From assembly GCA_027579435.1 (NCBI GenBank), contig JANBPK010001281.1:1-34672 (forward strand): a stretch of DNA of 34,672 nucleotides. The letters run 5' to 3'. The position numbers were made by a program, and so were the translations under genes. Below, piece after piece: positions 1 through 11,739 of the stretch. The notes under the pieces were generated by a model. The model did not search any database. It saw nothing but the letters and a program-made list of their open reading frames with translations, and was not told the DNA's origin. The DNA is from Candolleomyces eurysporus. Taxonomy: Eukaryota; Basidiomycota; Agaricomycetes; Agaricales; Psathyrellaceae. Within the stretch, counting starts at the first letter, position 1; every line of letters starts with the position of its first letter.

Positions 1-647
1 AGGTGCCTTGGAAGGGTGCGAAGGTTGGAAATCCTCATCGCTTTGCCGAGAGACAACTCGGTTAATGATGCGGCGATTGGCAAGATAATCGCGTTCAAAA
101 AGTCTTGAGGAAGCGATGACCGGTTGGGAACTACCGTTATGCTCAGATTGAATGGTGGTGCCTTCGACCGACCCAGCATCTCCTTCAACAACTGAACCTG
201 GGAGCTCGTAAACGTATCCGGATAAATTGTCGCCCGCAAACATTTCCACAGAGCGGCATGCTCAATGGAAACGTATCTCCACCTTCGACAAACATGGGTA
301 AGCAAGATAGGGGGTACACCTGGAGTCAGGGCACTGTTGCGCTGCGATGGAAGGGTTCGGACGAATATTTCCCGAAGGATGTCTTCTGGGATGTGGCGAA
401 TAGGCGATAGAATGTATGAAAGGGTGCCCATTCTTTCTTTGATCAGGGATTCTTCTACTTCAAGGACGCGTATTTGTTCGCGAATTTCCTTGAGCCTTCT
501 GGAAGAGGCCTCCATCTCTGCTCTCGCTGAAGAAAGCTCATCTTCTGAAAGATCTGGAAGGATTGTTGGTCGATTCGCCTCTAATACTGCTCCCATTAGA
601 CTCCTTGTTGAAGTACATCAAGGTATGTGTTACTTACCAGGGGCCAT
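1..647 (-). CDS. F-box protein, 5' part (runs off the left edge)
   Basis: The minus-strand frame is open from 596 to the window edge. After a charged, coiled-coil-like N-terminus (residues about 15-55, rich in Glu, Arg and Leu) comes a typical Agaricomycete F-box: LSPIRHIPEDILREIF, then PILLTHVCRRWRYVSIEHA and LWKCL. The start is uncertain. The first ATG in the frame is at 596. A better candidate is ATG at 647 followed by a 48-nt GT..AG intron (637-590), giving MAPAVLEANRP in frame. F-box proteins recruit substrates to SCF ubiquitin ligases through Skp1; the variable C-terminal substrate region is outside the window. The candidate Helitron end lies only about 95 bp upstream of this start, so the insertion sits in the gene's promoter region. 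Confidence 0.8.
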
Positions 648-742
648 ATTCTGAATGGAGGAGTTGAAACTTAGGATAGACAGGTGAGGCGCTCATTCGT
701 ACAAGCGGGCTCACAAATTTTCAAAGTCAGGACAAATTCAGA

Positions 743-768
743 CTAGGTGGCGCGGCCGGGCCGACGCC
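743..768 (-). other. Candidate Helitron 3' terminus: hairpin plus CTAG
   Basis: On the plus strand CTAG (743-746) is followed two bases later by GGCGCGGCC (749-757), one G, then GGCCGACGCC (759-768). The arms pair over nine bases with one bulged A. Read on the minus strand this is a strong GC hairpin followed by AC and CTAG, matching the CTRR-plus-hairpin end of Helitrons. The spacing from hairpin to CTAG (2 nt) is shorter than the roughly 10 nt usual in plant elements. The next host base is T. Confidence 0.55.
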
Positions 769-832
769 TTATTCCTTGCTTCAGCCCCGAGCATGGGCAA
801 TAAGTTGGGCAGCGGCCAACGAGTGGCCATAG

Positions 833-841
833 CCCGCTACT
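833..841 (+). repeat. Subterminal inverted repeat (9 bp)
   Basis: CCCGCTACT here is identical to bases 2-10 of the proposed 5' end (minus strand, 11759-11751), so the two copies are in inverted orientation near opposite ends of the element. A small hairpin, GGCCA (814-818) with TGGCC (824-828), lies beside it. Confidence 0.45.
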
Positions 842-1000
842 ATTGCCACCATACAGTCAATTCGCAATTAACATACAATACTTAAGTACCCCATTTCGGT
901 TTCATTGCTATTTCTATCAGGTTCCCCACAGCGACGCGCATTGNTTTTTTTGCTAGTATGAAGTTGTGTACGACTCTCTTGCCCTCCACGAATTCGATGC

Positions 1001-1330
1001 CTACTCGCTGTGGAGTCGTTCAAATGTATTCAGATTAGAACACGTCAGACGTACGATTTTTTGAGCTTTTTCCCATCTATCCAACGCTTCACACTCCTTC
1101 AATTCTTCATACGGCTCCCAGGTTTCATCGTTCACGCCATATCCCAACCATCGTACCTTGTACCAAATGTCCCCGTTCCAGTCATATTCTGCATCTACAA
1201 TCTCATCAATGATGTATTCTTGCTCTCCTTTTTCATTTACGATTGGTTTTACGCCGTTGTTGTTCGATTTTTCCAGCAGAGTGAAGAGTGAAAGTGCAGG
1301 ACGCCGAAATGCAGGGTTATAAGACATCAT
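1001..1330 (-). CDS. Small chromodomain protein, Helitron cargo
   Basis: A single-exon 109-residue protein. Residues about 38-90 form a chromodomain: EYIIDEIVDAEYDWNGD, then IWYKVRWLGYGVNDETWEPY, then a C-terminal helix (EALDRWEKAQKI). The three aromatic cage positions that bind methylated lysine in HP1-type domains appear present (Tyr39, Trp61, Tyr64), and the WEP motif is intact. There is no chromoshadow domain or other module. Such domains usually read histone H3 methyl-lysine; in some Ty3/gypsy integrases they guide insertion. The gene lies inside the proposed Helitron in the same direction as RepHel. It could be an accessory targeting protein, a captured host gene, or a remnant of a chromovirus integrase tail; no integrase sequence is visible upstream, which argues against the last. 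Confidence 0.8.
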   Translation of the reverse strand: MMSYNPAFRRPALSLFTLLEKSNNNGVKPIVNEKGEQEYIIDEIVDAEYDWNGDIWYKVRWLGYGVNDETWEPYEELKECEALDRWEKAQKIVRLTCSNLNTFERLHSE

Positions 1331-1676
1331 TAAATTTCAATCTTTCAGCCTTACCGCTATTTTAATAGATATTCACCGTGAAATTCGTCTCCACCGCCGA
1401 CTCCATCAGTTTCAGTTTGAATAACCCTTCAGTTGGGGTGAATGTATTGACCGTTACTTTTACATTGCAAACAGCCACCCTTGCCCTCGGCATGACGTTG
1501 ACCCTACTGACGCCTTCACCGATCGTTCACCTGCCGCCGTATTTCTCTCGTGTCAGCGACGTTGCGTAACGTCGATTGTTGTGACCTCATTGTTTCCACA
1601 TTCGCTCACCGCCGACGTGTCCGCCGCCCACGTCTCCCCAGCGCGTTACACATCTCTCCTTTATTTCCTTCTACCA
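1331..1676. promoter_or_regulatory. Divergent intergenic region between two cargo genes
   Basis: 346 bp separate the start of the chromodomain gene (minus) from the start of the plus-strand gene at 1677. A TATA-like TATTAAAATA lies on the minus strand about 30 bp upstream of the chromodomain ATG. The stretch before 1677 is pyrimidine-rich, as in fungal 5' leaders. Short open frames here show no recognisable protein. Confidence 0.35.
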
Positions 1677-2614
1677 ATGGCGTCTATCCCTATATTCACC
1701 ACTCTCTCACTCAAGAGGTTATCTATTTTACGAGCTGGCTCCTCTCATTTGCCAAATATCGACCGACTGGAATCTATCTACCCCCGGCCATCCAGCTTTC
1801 TTGATGACCACGGCGCCACTTACCCTACATTTGATTGGGTTCTTGACTCTCACTGTACCCCGCCTACGGAAGCACTCTTTTCTTTTCCTGCAGTCTACAA
1901 CCCCCGAGGACTCTTTAACAAGCATTCCACCTACTTCGATCTAGAGCTTGAACCGTCCGCCTGGACCCGCTCGCGCCTACTTCATACTCGAGCAGTATTT
2001 GAATGTGTTCCATTGACGCACGAGCACTTCTCTAGACTGCCTGCTGAAACCGCCGAGGAACATCACTTGTCAATGATCGAACTTGTTGACGAGAGCGCTC
2101 GGATGTTGACTTTGCTGGAGGCTGTAATGGACTCGACTCCAACAACCGTCCTGAATCAAGGTCCGTCTACCGAATCTTTGTCCTGTTCCGCGGACATCTA
2201 GTTAACTATTGGCCAGTAACTCCCTTTTGGCACCAAGACTCTGCGGGTGCACGCTCATTTATCATTTATTCTGAACCTGTGTTTGCCGACAACGATGGAC
2301 GATTACTGGATAACGGTGAAAACCATATGAACGCTTTAATGGATCCTGCCGACATCTATCGTCCGATCATGGATACTGACCTTGTTGTCGTATCTCCACA
2401 TATTGATGATCATCGTGGACGCTCTTACTCGCCAAATTTTTGGCCCCTGCTGCTAGACCAAGCTCGCTTTGTTTGGATTACCTGTTCTCTTCGATTGTGC
2501 GTGTTCATTTTGTTATCCAAACACTCCTTGATTGAATGTTGCAGGAAAACTAGCAGTACCGAGATGCAGTTCGAGCAGATTCTGCATTCGATGGAAGTTA
2601 TCAATCATATTTAG
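1677..2614 (+). CDS. Spliced gene of unknown function, Helitron cargo
   Basis: The start ATG at 1677 has good context (ACCAATGG). Three exons are proposed: 1677-2104, 2161-2496 and 2545-2614, giving about 277 residues. The first intron (2105-2160) is inferred because the frame must change there; its donor (GTTGAC) is weak, so a simple frameshift is an alternative. The second (2497-2544, GTGCGT..TTGCAG) has good signals but is 48 nt with no stop, so its retention would only add 16 residues. I recognise no domain. The middle part has aromatic-rich blocks such as NYWPVTPFWHQDSAGARSF and an acidic DIYRPIMDTDLVVV. There is no signal peptide or membrane segment. It runs opposite to the other genes of the element and converges on the gene ending at 2737. 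Confidence 0.5.
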
Positions 2615-2736
2615 TACAAGATTACATCGATTAGAATTAGGACGTCACAAGCGTGTGTGATTGGACTATAAGTACAAGTTGTAAGAATTTAACAGAACCG
2701 AGAACTCAATAATGACGCAAGACGGGCAATAAGCAA

Positions 2737-4245
2737 TCAGTTCCTCGCCTTCCCTTTACCCTTGGACTTGGTGGCGGAATCATCTTTTTTGTCAGTTTGC
2801 TGAGACTTGGGCTTCTTGACTGGGGAACCGAAATCCTCGAACGCCGAAAGTCGCTTCGGAGTGTTGTTGTACGTCGGCGGTTTTTTCGGGGTCATTTCCT
2901 GAATCGTAGGGAGCTGCGGTTCCTCATCGGATTCGTCCAAAATCTTTATAGCACTTGCGGTGTATTGGAACACCTAATAGAAATCGCAGTCGCTGTCAGT
3001 GCCACTCGCACTACCATAATCAATAAACGTACCGGATTACCGCCAGGGATGAACCACACGGAGAACGTTCCCTCCATTAAAACCAAAGTCCCAGGCCTCA
3101 GTTTTTCAGGGATCTGCCATGGCTTCACCAACGTCTTCCCATCAACGTCAATAATCCTTGGCTGAACCACGACGCAGTGTTGATGCTTGAACATGGGACC
3201 TGCATGGTCTGGGAGACACGACACGTCGTAAGTGGTTTGTTCAGTAACTTGTCATCGCCGTCAGTTACTGCTATCAACGCATACGTACTGCCACATACCT
3301 TTGGTACCTTCAATATAATTCGCCCTGGAGGCCGTGGTAGAGGCCACAGCGCTTTCACCCTGAGCAGGCGAAGAGCCTGTAACTGCACTGCCAGCATCGC
3401 GCATGGATGCAATTGAAGACGTTGATATCACGGTGCGCTTCGTCGCAGGCGTGGACGGAAGTGCAGACCGACCATTGGTAGCGCGACCTAAGTTCTGATA
3501 AAACATTATCTTCTGCCCAACTGTTAGACCGGTTGACGCACCTTGTAGATCGGAACTCCTGCAGCACGAATGGCAAAGATATCACCACGAGGGTCGCCAG
3601 ACACAATCCCTTTAAGTGCGTTCTCAGCGAGCTATGAGTCATGGTGTTAGCTTAAATACAAGTGTTTAATTGTCGGACTCACATTGAATTCAATAACGAT
3701 ATCGCCAAAGGCGTTATTGAGCTCATGAATTTGGTTATCCCATGCAGCTCGCACGAGCTCATGGTGACCTTCGGGACCCGTAAGCATATAAATATTGCGA
3801 ACGGTCGTATTATCCTCGATCACCTAGTGCAGCATGTCAATGCGAGGTGAACATAGAATCAATCATCACGTACCCGAGTGTCACCGTCCTTGCCACTGTA
3901 GAAATTCCCCTTTGCCCCAATCGCTGTGCCAATCCTTGTTCCACCCATCTCCCCGAAAATGCAGGTCCGAAACTCCTCGCCTTTAGAATCGTTCAACTTG
4001 AACGAGAGTTTGTTCCACCCATTGTTGGTCTGGGCCGGGACGTAGTGAGAGAGGTACTGTACGCCATGCATGACTGAACCTGAGGCAATAAATTGGGGAG
4101 CAGCAGCCGCAATCTGCTCAACGAGCTGGTCGTAAATTCCACCCTTTCGGGCACGGCGTTCATACTGGTTGGTGGTGACGTCTGCAGCCAATTCTGCAGC
4201 GTCGCGTTCAGGCGATGTAGGGCGGGAGGGCACAGTTGGTGCCAT
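2737..4245 (-). CDS. Six-exon gene of unknown function beside RepHel
   Basis: Exons on the minus strand are 4245-3874, 3823-3683, 3631-3542, 3494-3299, 3208-3033 and 2973-2737. All splices keep frame and the product is 403 residues. The ATG lies in a CCATGG context; the reading frame upstream has no other ATG. I do not recognise the family. Residues 1-200 look globular (for example FGEMGGTRIGTAIGAKGNFY and IYMLTGPEGHHELVRAAWDN). Residues about 205-262 are Ser/Thr/Ala-rich linker. Residues about 268-340 are beta-rich (LRPGTLVLMEGTFSVWFIPG, then FQYTASAIKIL), which loosely recalls an OB-fold strand pattern; this is a guess. The tail is basic (KKPKSQQTDKKDD, then KGKGKARN) and could bind nucleic acid. 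The start is only 112 bp downstream of the RepHel stop, on the same strand, so it probably belongs to the element. Confidence 0.7.
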
Positions 4246-4357
4246 GGTAAGAGCAGGAGTACGACAGTGGGTGAAGAGCGTAGGATTGAATCTAGAACGT
4301 ACTGAGGCACTGTTGGCATGCTCACTCACCAGTGCATGCCGACTTTATAGCACAAAT

Positions 4358-7300
4358 TTAGGGCAACTTTCTCCTTTTCGTACCGCGTTGAGTGTCAGAC
4401 ACACAGTCTGACTGCTCCAGCGATGATGATGAACGTTTGGACGATGTGTGTCGGCTGTCTGATGTGGCACCACTTTGTTCCACTATTGACGTAAATGTGC
4501 CATTATTAGCATTGCCTTCAATTAGCGCCCGCCCTGTTTCCCGCTGAATCACGCACAACGCATCGAGCGCCTTTCTGAAATCTATACCACTGTTGCGATC
4601 TGGATGGGTCTGCATTGCCAACTGCAATTCCTGTTGCAAAGCCAAGGAATGTTCGTCCAATGGGGATAATTTTGGGATGTTTCTAACCCCCAGAACACCC
4701 AAAGTTGCATTTCGCAAAACCTTTAGTTGATGAAATTCCTTGCGAAGTTGGCCCTCAGGCCGAGTACTTATTCTTTGGTATGGAAAATCGCGCAAGATGA
4801 ACAAATTCTTGAGTTCTTTTACCCGTGATAGCATGACATATGCCGATGCAGGTTTATTGCAGCTCTGGAGATCAATAATTGCGCTGTTGAGCGTCTGTCC
4901 TTGTGCTTTATACACCGTCATAGCGAAAGCTGGCACAATTGGCGTTTGATGCCTCGTGATGTAGTATTTCACACCTGAGTATTGGTGTTTAAGCTCAATT
5001 ACTACCTCATCTTCAAATACGGGGAATTCATTAGGCCCAAGGCCTGTAAATTGGGCACCGGTGTAGTCGGGGCTTTCCATTACACAAGAGCGCAAACGAC
5101 GCTGTCCATGGTCATCAATTGTGTATCGAATCCGCTTCAAAATACCTCGCGTTCCATTCACAATGCCCATGCCAACATCGAGGTTTTGACACAGCATTAC
5201 GGGCATGCCAATGGTCAGCGGCATGCAACCCATTCGGAAATGTACAATGCTTCCACTCAACTGGTTTAGCTCTGTCTTTAACGCTCCTGGGCCAATTGAT
5301 TCACCTTTAAATTCATCATGGGAGTGATACATATGGAACTCTTGGCTTAAGCTATGTGCAAGTGTTACAACAGCCTCTTCGTTGAAGGCATCTTTGGCGG
5401 AATTGTCAGAGACTAAAATTGGTGTTTGGAAGCCATTAGGCAACGACGAGCGAGCTACACGGTCCAAGACACGGCCAGTTAAAATCTGATAGTCATTAGG
5501 AGTGCATGTTCCCACTCGCAACCGATGTAACACGTCAATGAATTCGCTCTCGCTGTTAGGATCCTGTCTCATTACATCAGTCAAAATGACAACTTTGTTG
5601 ACTGAAAACCACAGAAGTTTGCCAAACACTCGCTCCTGACCTCTTTCAGTACCAGCAGCATGATGTGATGCTTCATGGAAGAGCGGTACATCAGCAATCG
5701 GTGGAAGTTGTGCAAAATCACCTGCAAAAATGACATTAATCCCGCCAAATGGCAGTGAGCTCTGACGGGCAAGTGACAGGGCTTCACTAATTTTGTGGAG
5801 CAATTTACACCCAATCATTGAAATCTCATCGATTATGAGAAAACGGACATGTTCCCACAATGCCACAAGATCTTTGTACGCTGAGGAGTTTTTGTTATGA
5901 ATATTTTGCCCCAGGGACAGTGCTGTGTGTAAAGTCATCCCCTGTATGTTCGTTGCAGCCACACCGGTGTACGAAGCCACTCTAAGTTCATGTGCACGAT
6001 TCGTTATCTGAAAGAATTGCCGTAGTGCTCGAATGACCGTTGATTTGCCTGTGCCACCAGCTCCAGCAATGTACAGTCGTATCGGATCATCGATAGTATT
6101 GTTGACAATCTTATCAGTCACCAATTTGAAGGCAATCAATTGATTTGTGTTTAAATGCTCCTGTACTGCGATCGTAGACTGAATATCAGCTAAAGAAGGG
6201 ACCTTTGATATGTGTGAAGAGACGGCTAAGTTGCAAACTTCAGGCTTAACCTGTTGACAGGGATTCAAAGAGTTGATAGATGTTGAATGTACACCAGAGG
6301 GGGCATCGTGTTCGGATGTTGACTGGGTGCTTGTTGTGTCAGATCCACCATTTGATTTCCATGCACGTTTGCGCTCCTCATATTCTATACACCATAGAGA
6401 CTCATAGTCCAGTTGGTCTTCTGTTATCAAATTTACAGATTCCTGTGTTGACTTATTGCAAGTTTCTGCAGGGCTATGACCGAAAATATTGTTTTGGCGC
6501 AAGATGTCAAGGCAGATAGACTGATCAGCATTTTGGCGTTCAGCGTAACGACTAGTCAAGTTTGACATTTCTGTGATATGATTTAGCAACACATCTGTGT
6601 TAATCTCTCGAATGCCAACTGCGTTTTCATCTTCAGTCAATACATCAAGACCACCACCTTGAAAAGAGCCAAGATCACGATAATTCCGTGTCCGCTCACG
6701 CCTTTGGGCATGATAATCATCCCTACTGTCCTTGCATTCATGTAGGAGCTGCATGTTGGTCATGATCTCTCTGCTTGTGTCGCTGCATGTGTCATTGAAT
6801 TCTGCAAATGCATCCATCCAGGACTCATCATGGTTTTTCAGATCTTGGGGAATTGTCCAGGGTTTGAATAATATGAGCATTAAGCGAGCATAGTCTTCAG
6901 CTTTAGCAGGTTGATCACGGCGTGGAATAGCAGGCCCAATCGGCACAGGAAGATATGAATTAACACCATTCAACTTGACAATTCTGTGTGATTGGTGGTC
7001 AGGATGACTGTCCAAAAAATCATATCTGATACGAGCGTGATTAGACGGCGGAGGATTTGGCTCCGTTATAGAAGTTTCTAATATAGGTTCATCGTCAGAA
7101 CTGGAGTCTTCATTTCGCTCATCTGAACATCTGTTTGCTTTCCGTGAACGAAGTTTTGTTTTCTCGTATAGTGATACAAATTCCCATAGATTGATTGACG
7201 ATAACAATGGCGATCGGCCAAGATAGTCTTCAAGTTGTGAAGTTCTATGAAATACGGAGCCATCAGCCGCAACCGCAATTCCAATATCATCCTCATCATC

Positions 7301-10300
7301 CCAACTGGAGACGTCTGCTTGTGTTGGATCAAATGATTCATGATTGTGAATGTTATGAGAGGAGAATGCCCCAGCTTCTACCTCAGTGGTGGGTGTGTTG
7401 AGTGTAGAATCATGTTCACGATGGAAAGAGTAGTTTACATATTTGACGATACTAGGCCAAAACAGTGATCGAAACCGATGGCTAGTATAATGGTCACCGA
7501 AATCTAACAAGTACGACATAACTTGCTGTGCGGATAGTTCCTGGTTACCTATCAGAGCAAATGCCGCTTTTTGAAGCAAAGTTTTCGCTCTAGAACATGA
7601 GTCAAGGCATTGATTTTCACTCAGTTTATCGAGTGCGGTTTCCAAGGCAGCATATCCAACATGGGCCTTCAGTTGACTCTTTGTAATATAGTCTGTAATG
7701 TAGTAAAGGATGGCTTTAGCAGACGTACCAGACCCAATGAATTTCACATCAGTATTACAACGCAGTGCTTCTGTTATGGATTCATTGAAATTATTGACAA
7801 GACCATCAAGGCACCTTAGGCACAACTGCCCACTGTCGTCAAACGAAGTTGTCTCTCGGTAATTCTCTAATCCAAGTTGAAAGCGGCATTCCTTTGGCAT
7901 ACCAGGACCATTCCAGTACTTGTAGCAAGTAGCAGTATGAATATGGCGTTGGGAATTCTCGCTAATGAGGTGAATATCTTTTCGTCGTGATGGATGGTTA
8001 CGTGCGAAGATGGTAGGATCCAGACCCCGAACAGCGCATGGATGAAATTTGGAAGACGGAATGTCAGTGTCCGGGACTGGGTCCATAGGTATTGACGTTG
8101 CAATGCAATCGTTCAAGTAATCAATCATGCGGGTCTTGAAATGATCATCCGCCAGCACCTTGTCTTTCAATTCATTTGGATTTAAACTGTCCTTTATCCA
8201 TACTAGCATATGACAATGTAGTGAGCCACGTCCCTGAGCCTCCACGCAGCCATAATATCCATCACACACGCCCAGCACTCCAGGACTTTGCGTAACTTCA
8301 CCTTTCTTGAAGTGCAAAAGTGTAGACAAAAAANGCTGAGATATAGAGGTCAAAAAAATTGGGCACCGACACACGGGTTACGTGCAATAAGAGAAGCTTG
8401 ATTGAAGTACATAGGAACATCAGATTCTGGAATGTTATCAACGTCGAAAGAGTCGCCAGCAAGAATTTTGACAATGGGGGAATAAATATCAGCAGGATTG
8501 ATAGTAATGTAGAAACTAGGCAAACCTTTCGACATCATCATAGCACGAATTTCAGTTCTCATCCGTTGTTTCGATGCTGAAGATCCTGGAACATGGGCGG
8601 TAACGACATTAATTTGTTGTAACATGCGAGCGATTTTTTTTTNCTACCTCACTCACTGGTATGAAGTATTCACCATTCAAAATTCTTTCGGTGATGGCGT
8701 GAACTTGTTCAGTGGTTACTTCTGAGAAAGTTGAGGAAAACTGGGCAAAGTGCTTCCGTTTTACTTGGTAATGTGATTGCAGAAGGACTTGACGACGCTG
8801 AAAGATATTAAAAACCGTAAACAGAAATGAATAATGCTCTTGGAAGCGACGGTCATGAAGCGCAAACATGTGTTGCACTTGACGTGTAAAACTGAGAGGT
8901 TGAGAGCGGGAACGATTTTCAAAACCACCGAGTCCATATGGAAAGAGGGTTGGATAAGTCATCGGGATGAGATTTTGGTTATGGAATTCATTACAAGGAT
9001 CATGACTATGAGGTAGTTGAAAGAACGAGCCGCCCTTTTCTTTCATATGTTTCGCGGCCAGAGCACGGAGCTCGTGAGCAGTGGCACTGGATGTAGCATC
9101 ATTAATCACTGTTTTGTCAAAAATGAGTTCGGGCTCATCGGCACTGACGGAGGAGGGTGGTTGCGAGCGTTGATCATTGTCATACCTTGAAGTTGTAATG
9201 TCTGATCCAGGTGACGCTTTCTGTTGATGTACATCCACAGGTAGTACAGATTCAGAGGGTAAAGAGTTAAGAACGTCTTCATTGATTTGAATGTCCGAGT
9301 AAAGTGGATTCCAACGCTTGAGCCACAACAAAGCTTGACGTACACGGTGTGGGCGAACAGTCAATGGTTTAGCATGTTTTTGAAGCCATTCTTGAGACGG
9401 GCGGTAAGAGCCTACAAAAATAACACATATTGGTTTAGTTAGCTCATCGATAGAAGGTGGTAGAAGCTTAGAGACAGAACCTGGATCTTGGGGATATATA
9501 ACTAAATTACCTCGGACACCGCGTTGAGTTGACGGAAGGCTGCCTGACTGTTCATTGGATCGAAGCTGCAGAATCCAGCATTTTGAGCGGCACTGAGCGA
9601 TCATAGCCTCTTCCACAACGGACAAATCCTTCAGTTCATCAGGAACTGTACCAATGTAGTTGTGGTTAGCAATCGAAAGAGGAGGTGTGGTACCTTTACT
9701 CAAGCATTTGTGGCATTGGGAACACAAGCGCAAGCAGTAACGTTCATTATGATCACGAAAAACACCGTCGCGATCCAGCAGGACATTGGGCTCTGACCGA
9801 AACGGGGTGTTGTCTGTAAATGAGGCAAGGCGTGACGCGTTATATGTGGGATCGACGACCGAGGGCCCTGAACGCTGGAAACGAACGTCGGGTCTATACA
9901 AAGGTGATAAATCAAGGTCAGAAACATACGCCGTAGTCAATGATGCAAGTCGCACAGATTCGCTACAAGCAGCGCAGACACGAGTTTGAAGTGCGGCAGT
10001 GGATGTTGCTTCACGAAACTGACGAATGCAATCATTTTTCACCTCATCGGATACGATGGATGGCCATTCATATGCCTGCGTATTCCTACAATGATCGTGA
10101 TTAATCGATTCAGGCATGCGACTCAATATCTGGGCACGCACCTCAAGAATATAATTATGGAAAGTGCTACAAATGGTCTTAAACGGAGATGAGGCATTAA
10201 CGGGTAAAGATAACAGTTGACATGCCTCAAGAAGATCATCTTTCTTGAAAGAAGATTTCATGGCGACGAGTAGGCGTAGATACTGCAAACGGTCATTAAA

Positions 10301-11545
10301 TTCATCATTAACATCCTGAAATACCTCAACATCTTTTAACAGTCGAGCGTTGACATTATTTCGCAAGTAAGAAGCGAACTGTAAGCACCCGACGGCAGGG
10401 GACGAAGAGCGAGAAGATATAAAACAGCCACAAGAAAGAAAATGATTCATGAGGCATGTACGCAGGGAAGAACTAGTAGCAGTAACGCGGTCGACAGGTA
10501 TGTGATGTTGTCTAGCGACATTAAATAGATAAGAGGTCGAATGTCTACGAAACGAGTGCAAAAAGGCGTGTTGGTCGTCCAGCGCAGATCCAGATACGAA
10601 GCTGGGTTGGGCGATGGCAGCGGATTGTTGTTGGAAAGCCCGAAGGAGACGGCGCCGATATTTAATTGAGCCTCGGATAACTGGGAGTTCCAGATCAGAT
10701 GCTAAAATATGCATATTGTCCGTGGACATTTGCATCGATGTCGAAGTGTGACACAAGTTGAAGAGGGTCTGTGACATTGCAGACGATGAAGCAAATCCCA
10801 TCGAAAACATTCGGCATCCATCACGCGCAACACCAAAAGTGCGTTCCATCCAACATGAGCCCGAGAACAAATGACGAAGCAACAGGCTGCGGCATTCTGC
10901 AGTCGATTGAGCAACGCCGCGGTAATCGAGGCCATGGAGGTCAAGCATGTGACGCAAACTCTCGAGGGAAGCAGCGAAGGGGGGATGCAAACATACTAGA
11001 ATTTGAAGAAGAGTACAAAAACTTGACACATGCGTCGTAGCCAACAGAATTGACGGATTTGAACGAATTATTTTCATGGGGAACATCATTAGCAGGACTA
11101 TCCAAAGTCCGAGAAGTAGAACAACCATTTGAGGTCAAATGGTGAGCCCGAGTAGATTCATGGGAGGAAGGAACATAGACTGAAGAGGAAACAGGGGAAG
11201 GAGGAGCTGGGAGAGGGCAGTCGACTGAGCAAAGATGATCTGCGACACAGTGAGAAGAGCCTGGATAGCGTGGTGAAGGGACGAACCGAAGATGGGCAGC
11301 GAAGGCAAAGAGATATCGCTGCAAGAAGAGCGAAAAATTTCGAGACAATCGTTACCTAGAACGACGTCCCATGGTTCGATGTTGTGAATGTGGAAGAGCA
11401 CGGGCGTTGAAGTGCAGTGCGAGTCGGACACGAGAGAGACAAGATAGCTGCGATGGGCAGGTAAAACAGAGGTGGAGAACGACGAAGGGGATTCGGGGCA
11501 AATAGCGACACGAAGGTCGCGACGATTGTCGATTAGGAGCGTCAT
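4358..11545 (-). CDS. Helitron Rep/helicase (RepHel), frame-interrupted
   Basis: This is the rolling-circle transposase, about 2,390 codons from ATG 11545. In order it shows an N-terminal part with a WDVVLGNDCLE motif; a CxxC-rich, DUF6570-like region (CSQCHKCL, then VFVGSYRPSQEWL and NPLYSDI, about 9800-9290); and the Helitron_like_N start (FPYGLGGF). Rep motif 1 is GLPSFYITINPAD (about 8526-8488), the HUH motif is SLHCHMLVW (8224-8198), and the paired tyrosines are YITDYITK (7702-7679). A Pif1-type superfamily 1B helicase follows, with Walker A GAGGTGKST (about 6068-6036), Walker B IIDEISM (about 5840-5815), GDFAQLPPI (about 5723-5697) and YKAQGQTLNS (about 4920-4887). HUH Rep nicks and rejoins DNA through the tyrosines; the helicase unwinds it. 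The frame breaks at 8643 (N in a homopolymer), at 8334-8360 (N plus T7), near 10980 (C6) and somewhere in 11135-11345. All catalytic motifs survive, so sequencing error or recent decay are both possible. Confidence 0.9.
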
Positions 11546-11739
11546 TGTAGGTTGTAAACGTACTGGTTATGAACGAGGAACAACCAGGCGATTGAATTGA
11601 GACAAGGGGCTAGCACAATTACAAACAAGAAGGGACAAGTACAAACGAAAATCCATTTCTAGACGACCGGACCGTGGCGGCTCCACTCGGACACAAAAAC
11701 TTGATGGTGATCGGTGTTTTGCGGGCGTGCACCACAAGA

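Noticed and set aside
265..654. Plus-strand open frame of 129 codons
   Set aside because: It lies antisense to the F-box gene and has no family features.
1001..1330. Chromodomain as the tail of a Ty3/gypsy integrase
   Set aside because: No integrase, reverse transcriptase or LTR sequence is visible on either side, and the gene has its own ATG.
4580..4630. HPDRN motif in the RepHel C-terminus, like a DnaJ J-domain
   Set aside because: Only the HPD triplet matches; the surrounding helices and glycine pattern of a J-domain are missing.
11300..11345. Candidate 42-nt intron (GTAACG..TTGCAG) in RepHel
   Set aside because: It would remove the DVVLGND motif, which looks coding, and is unusually short.
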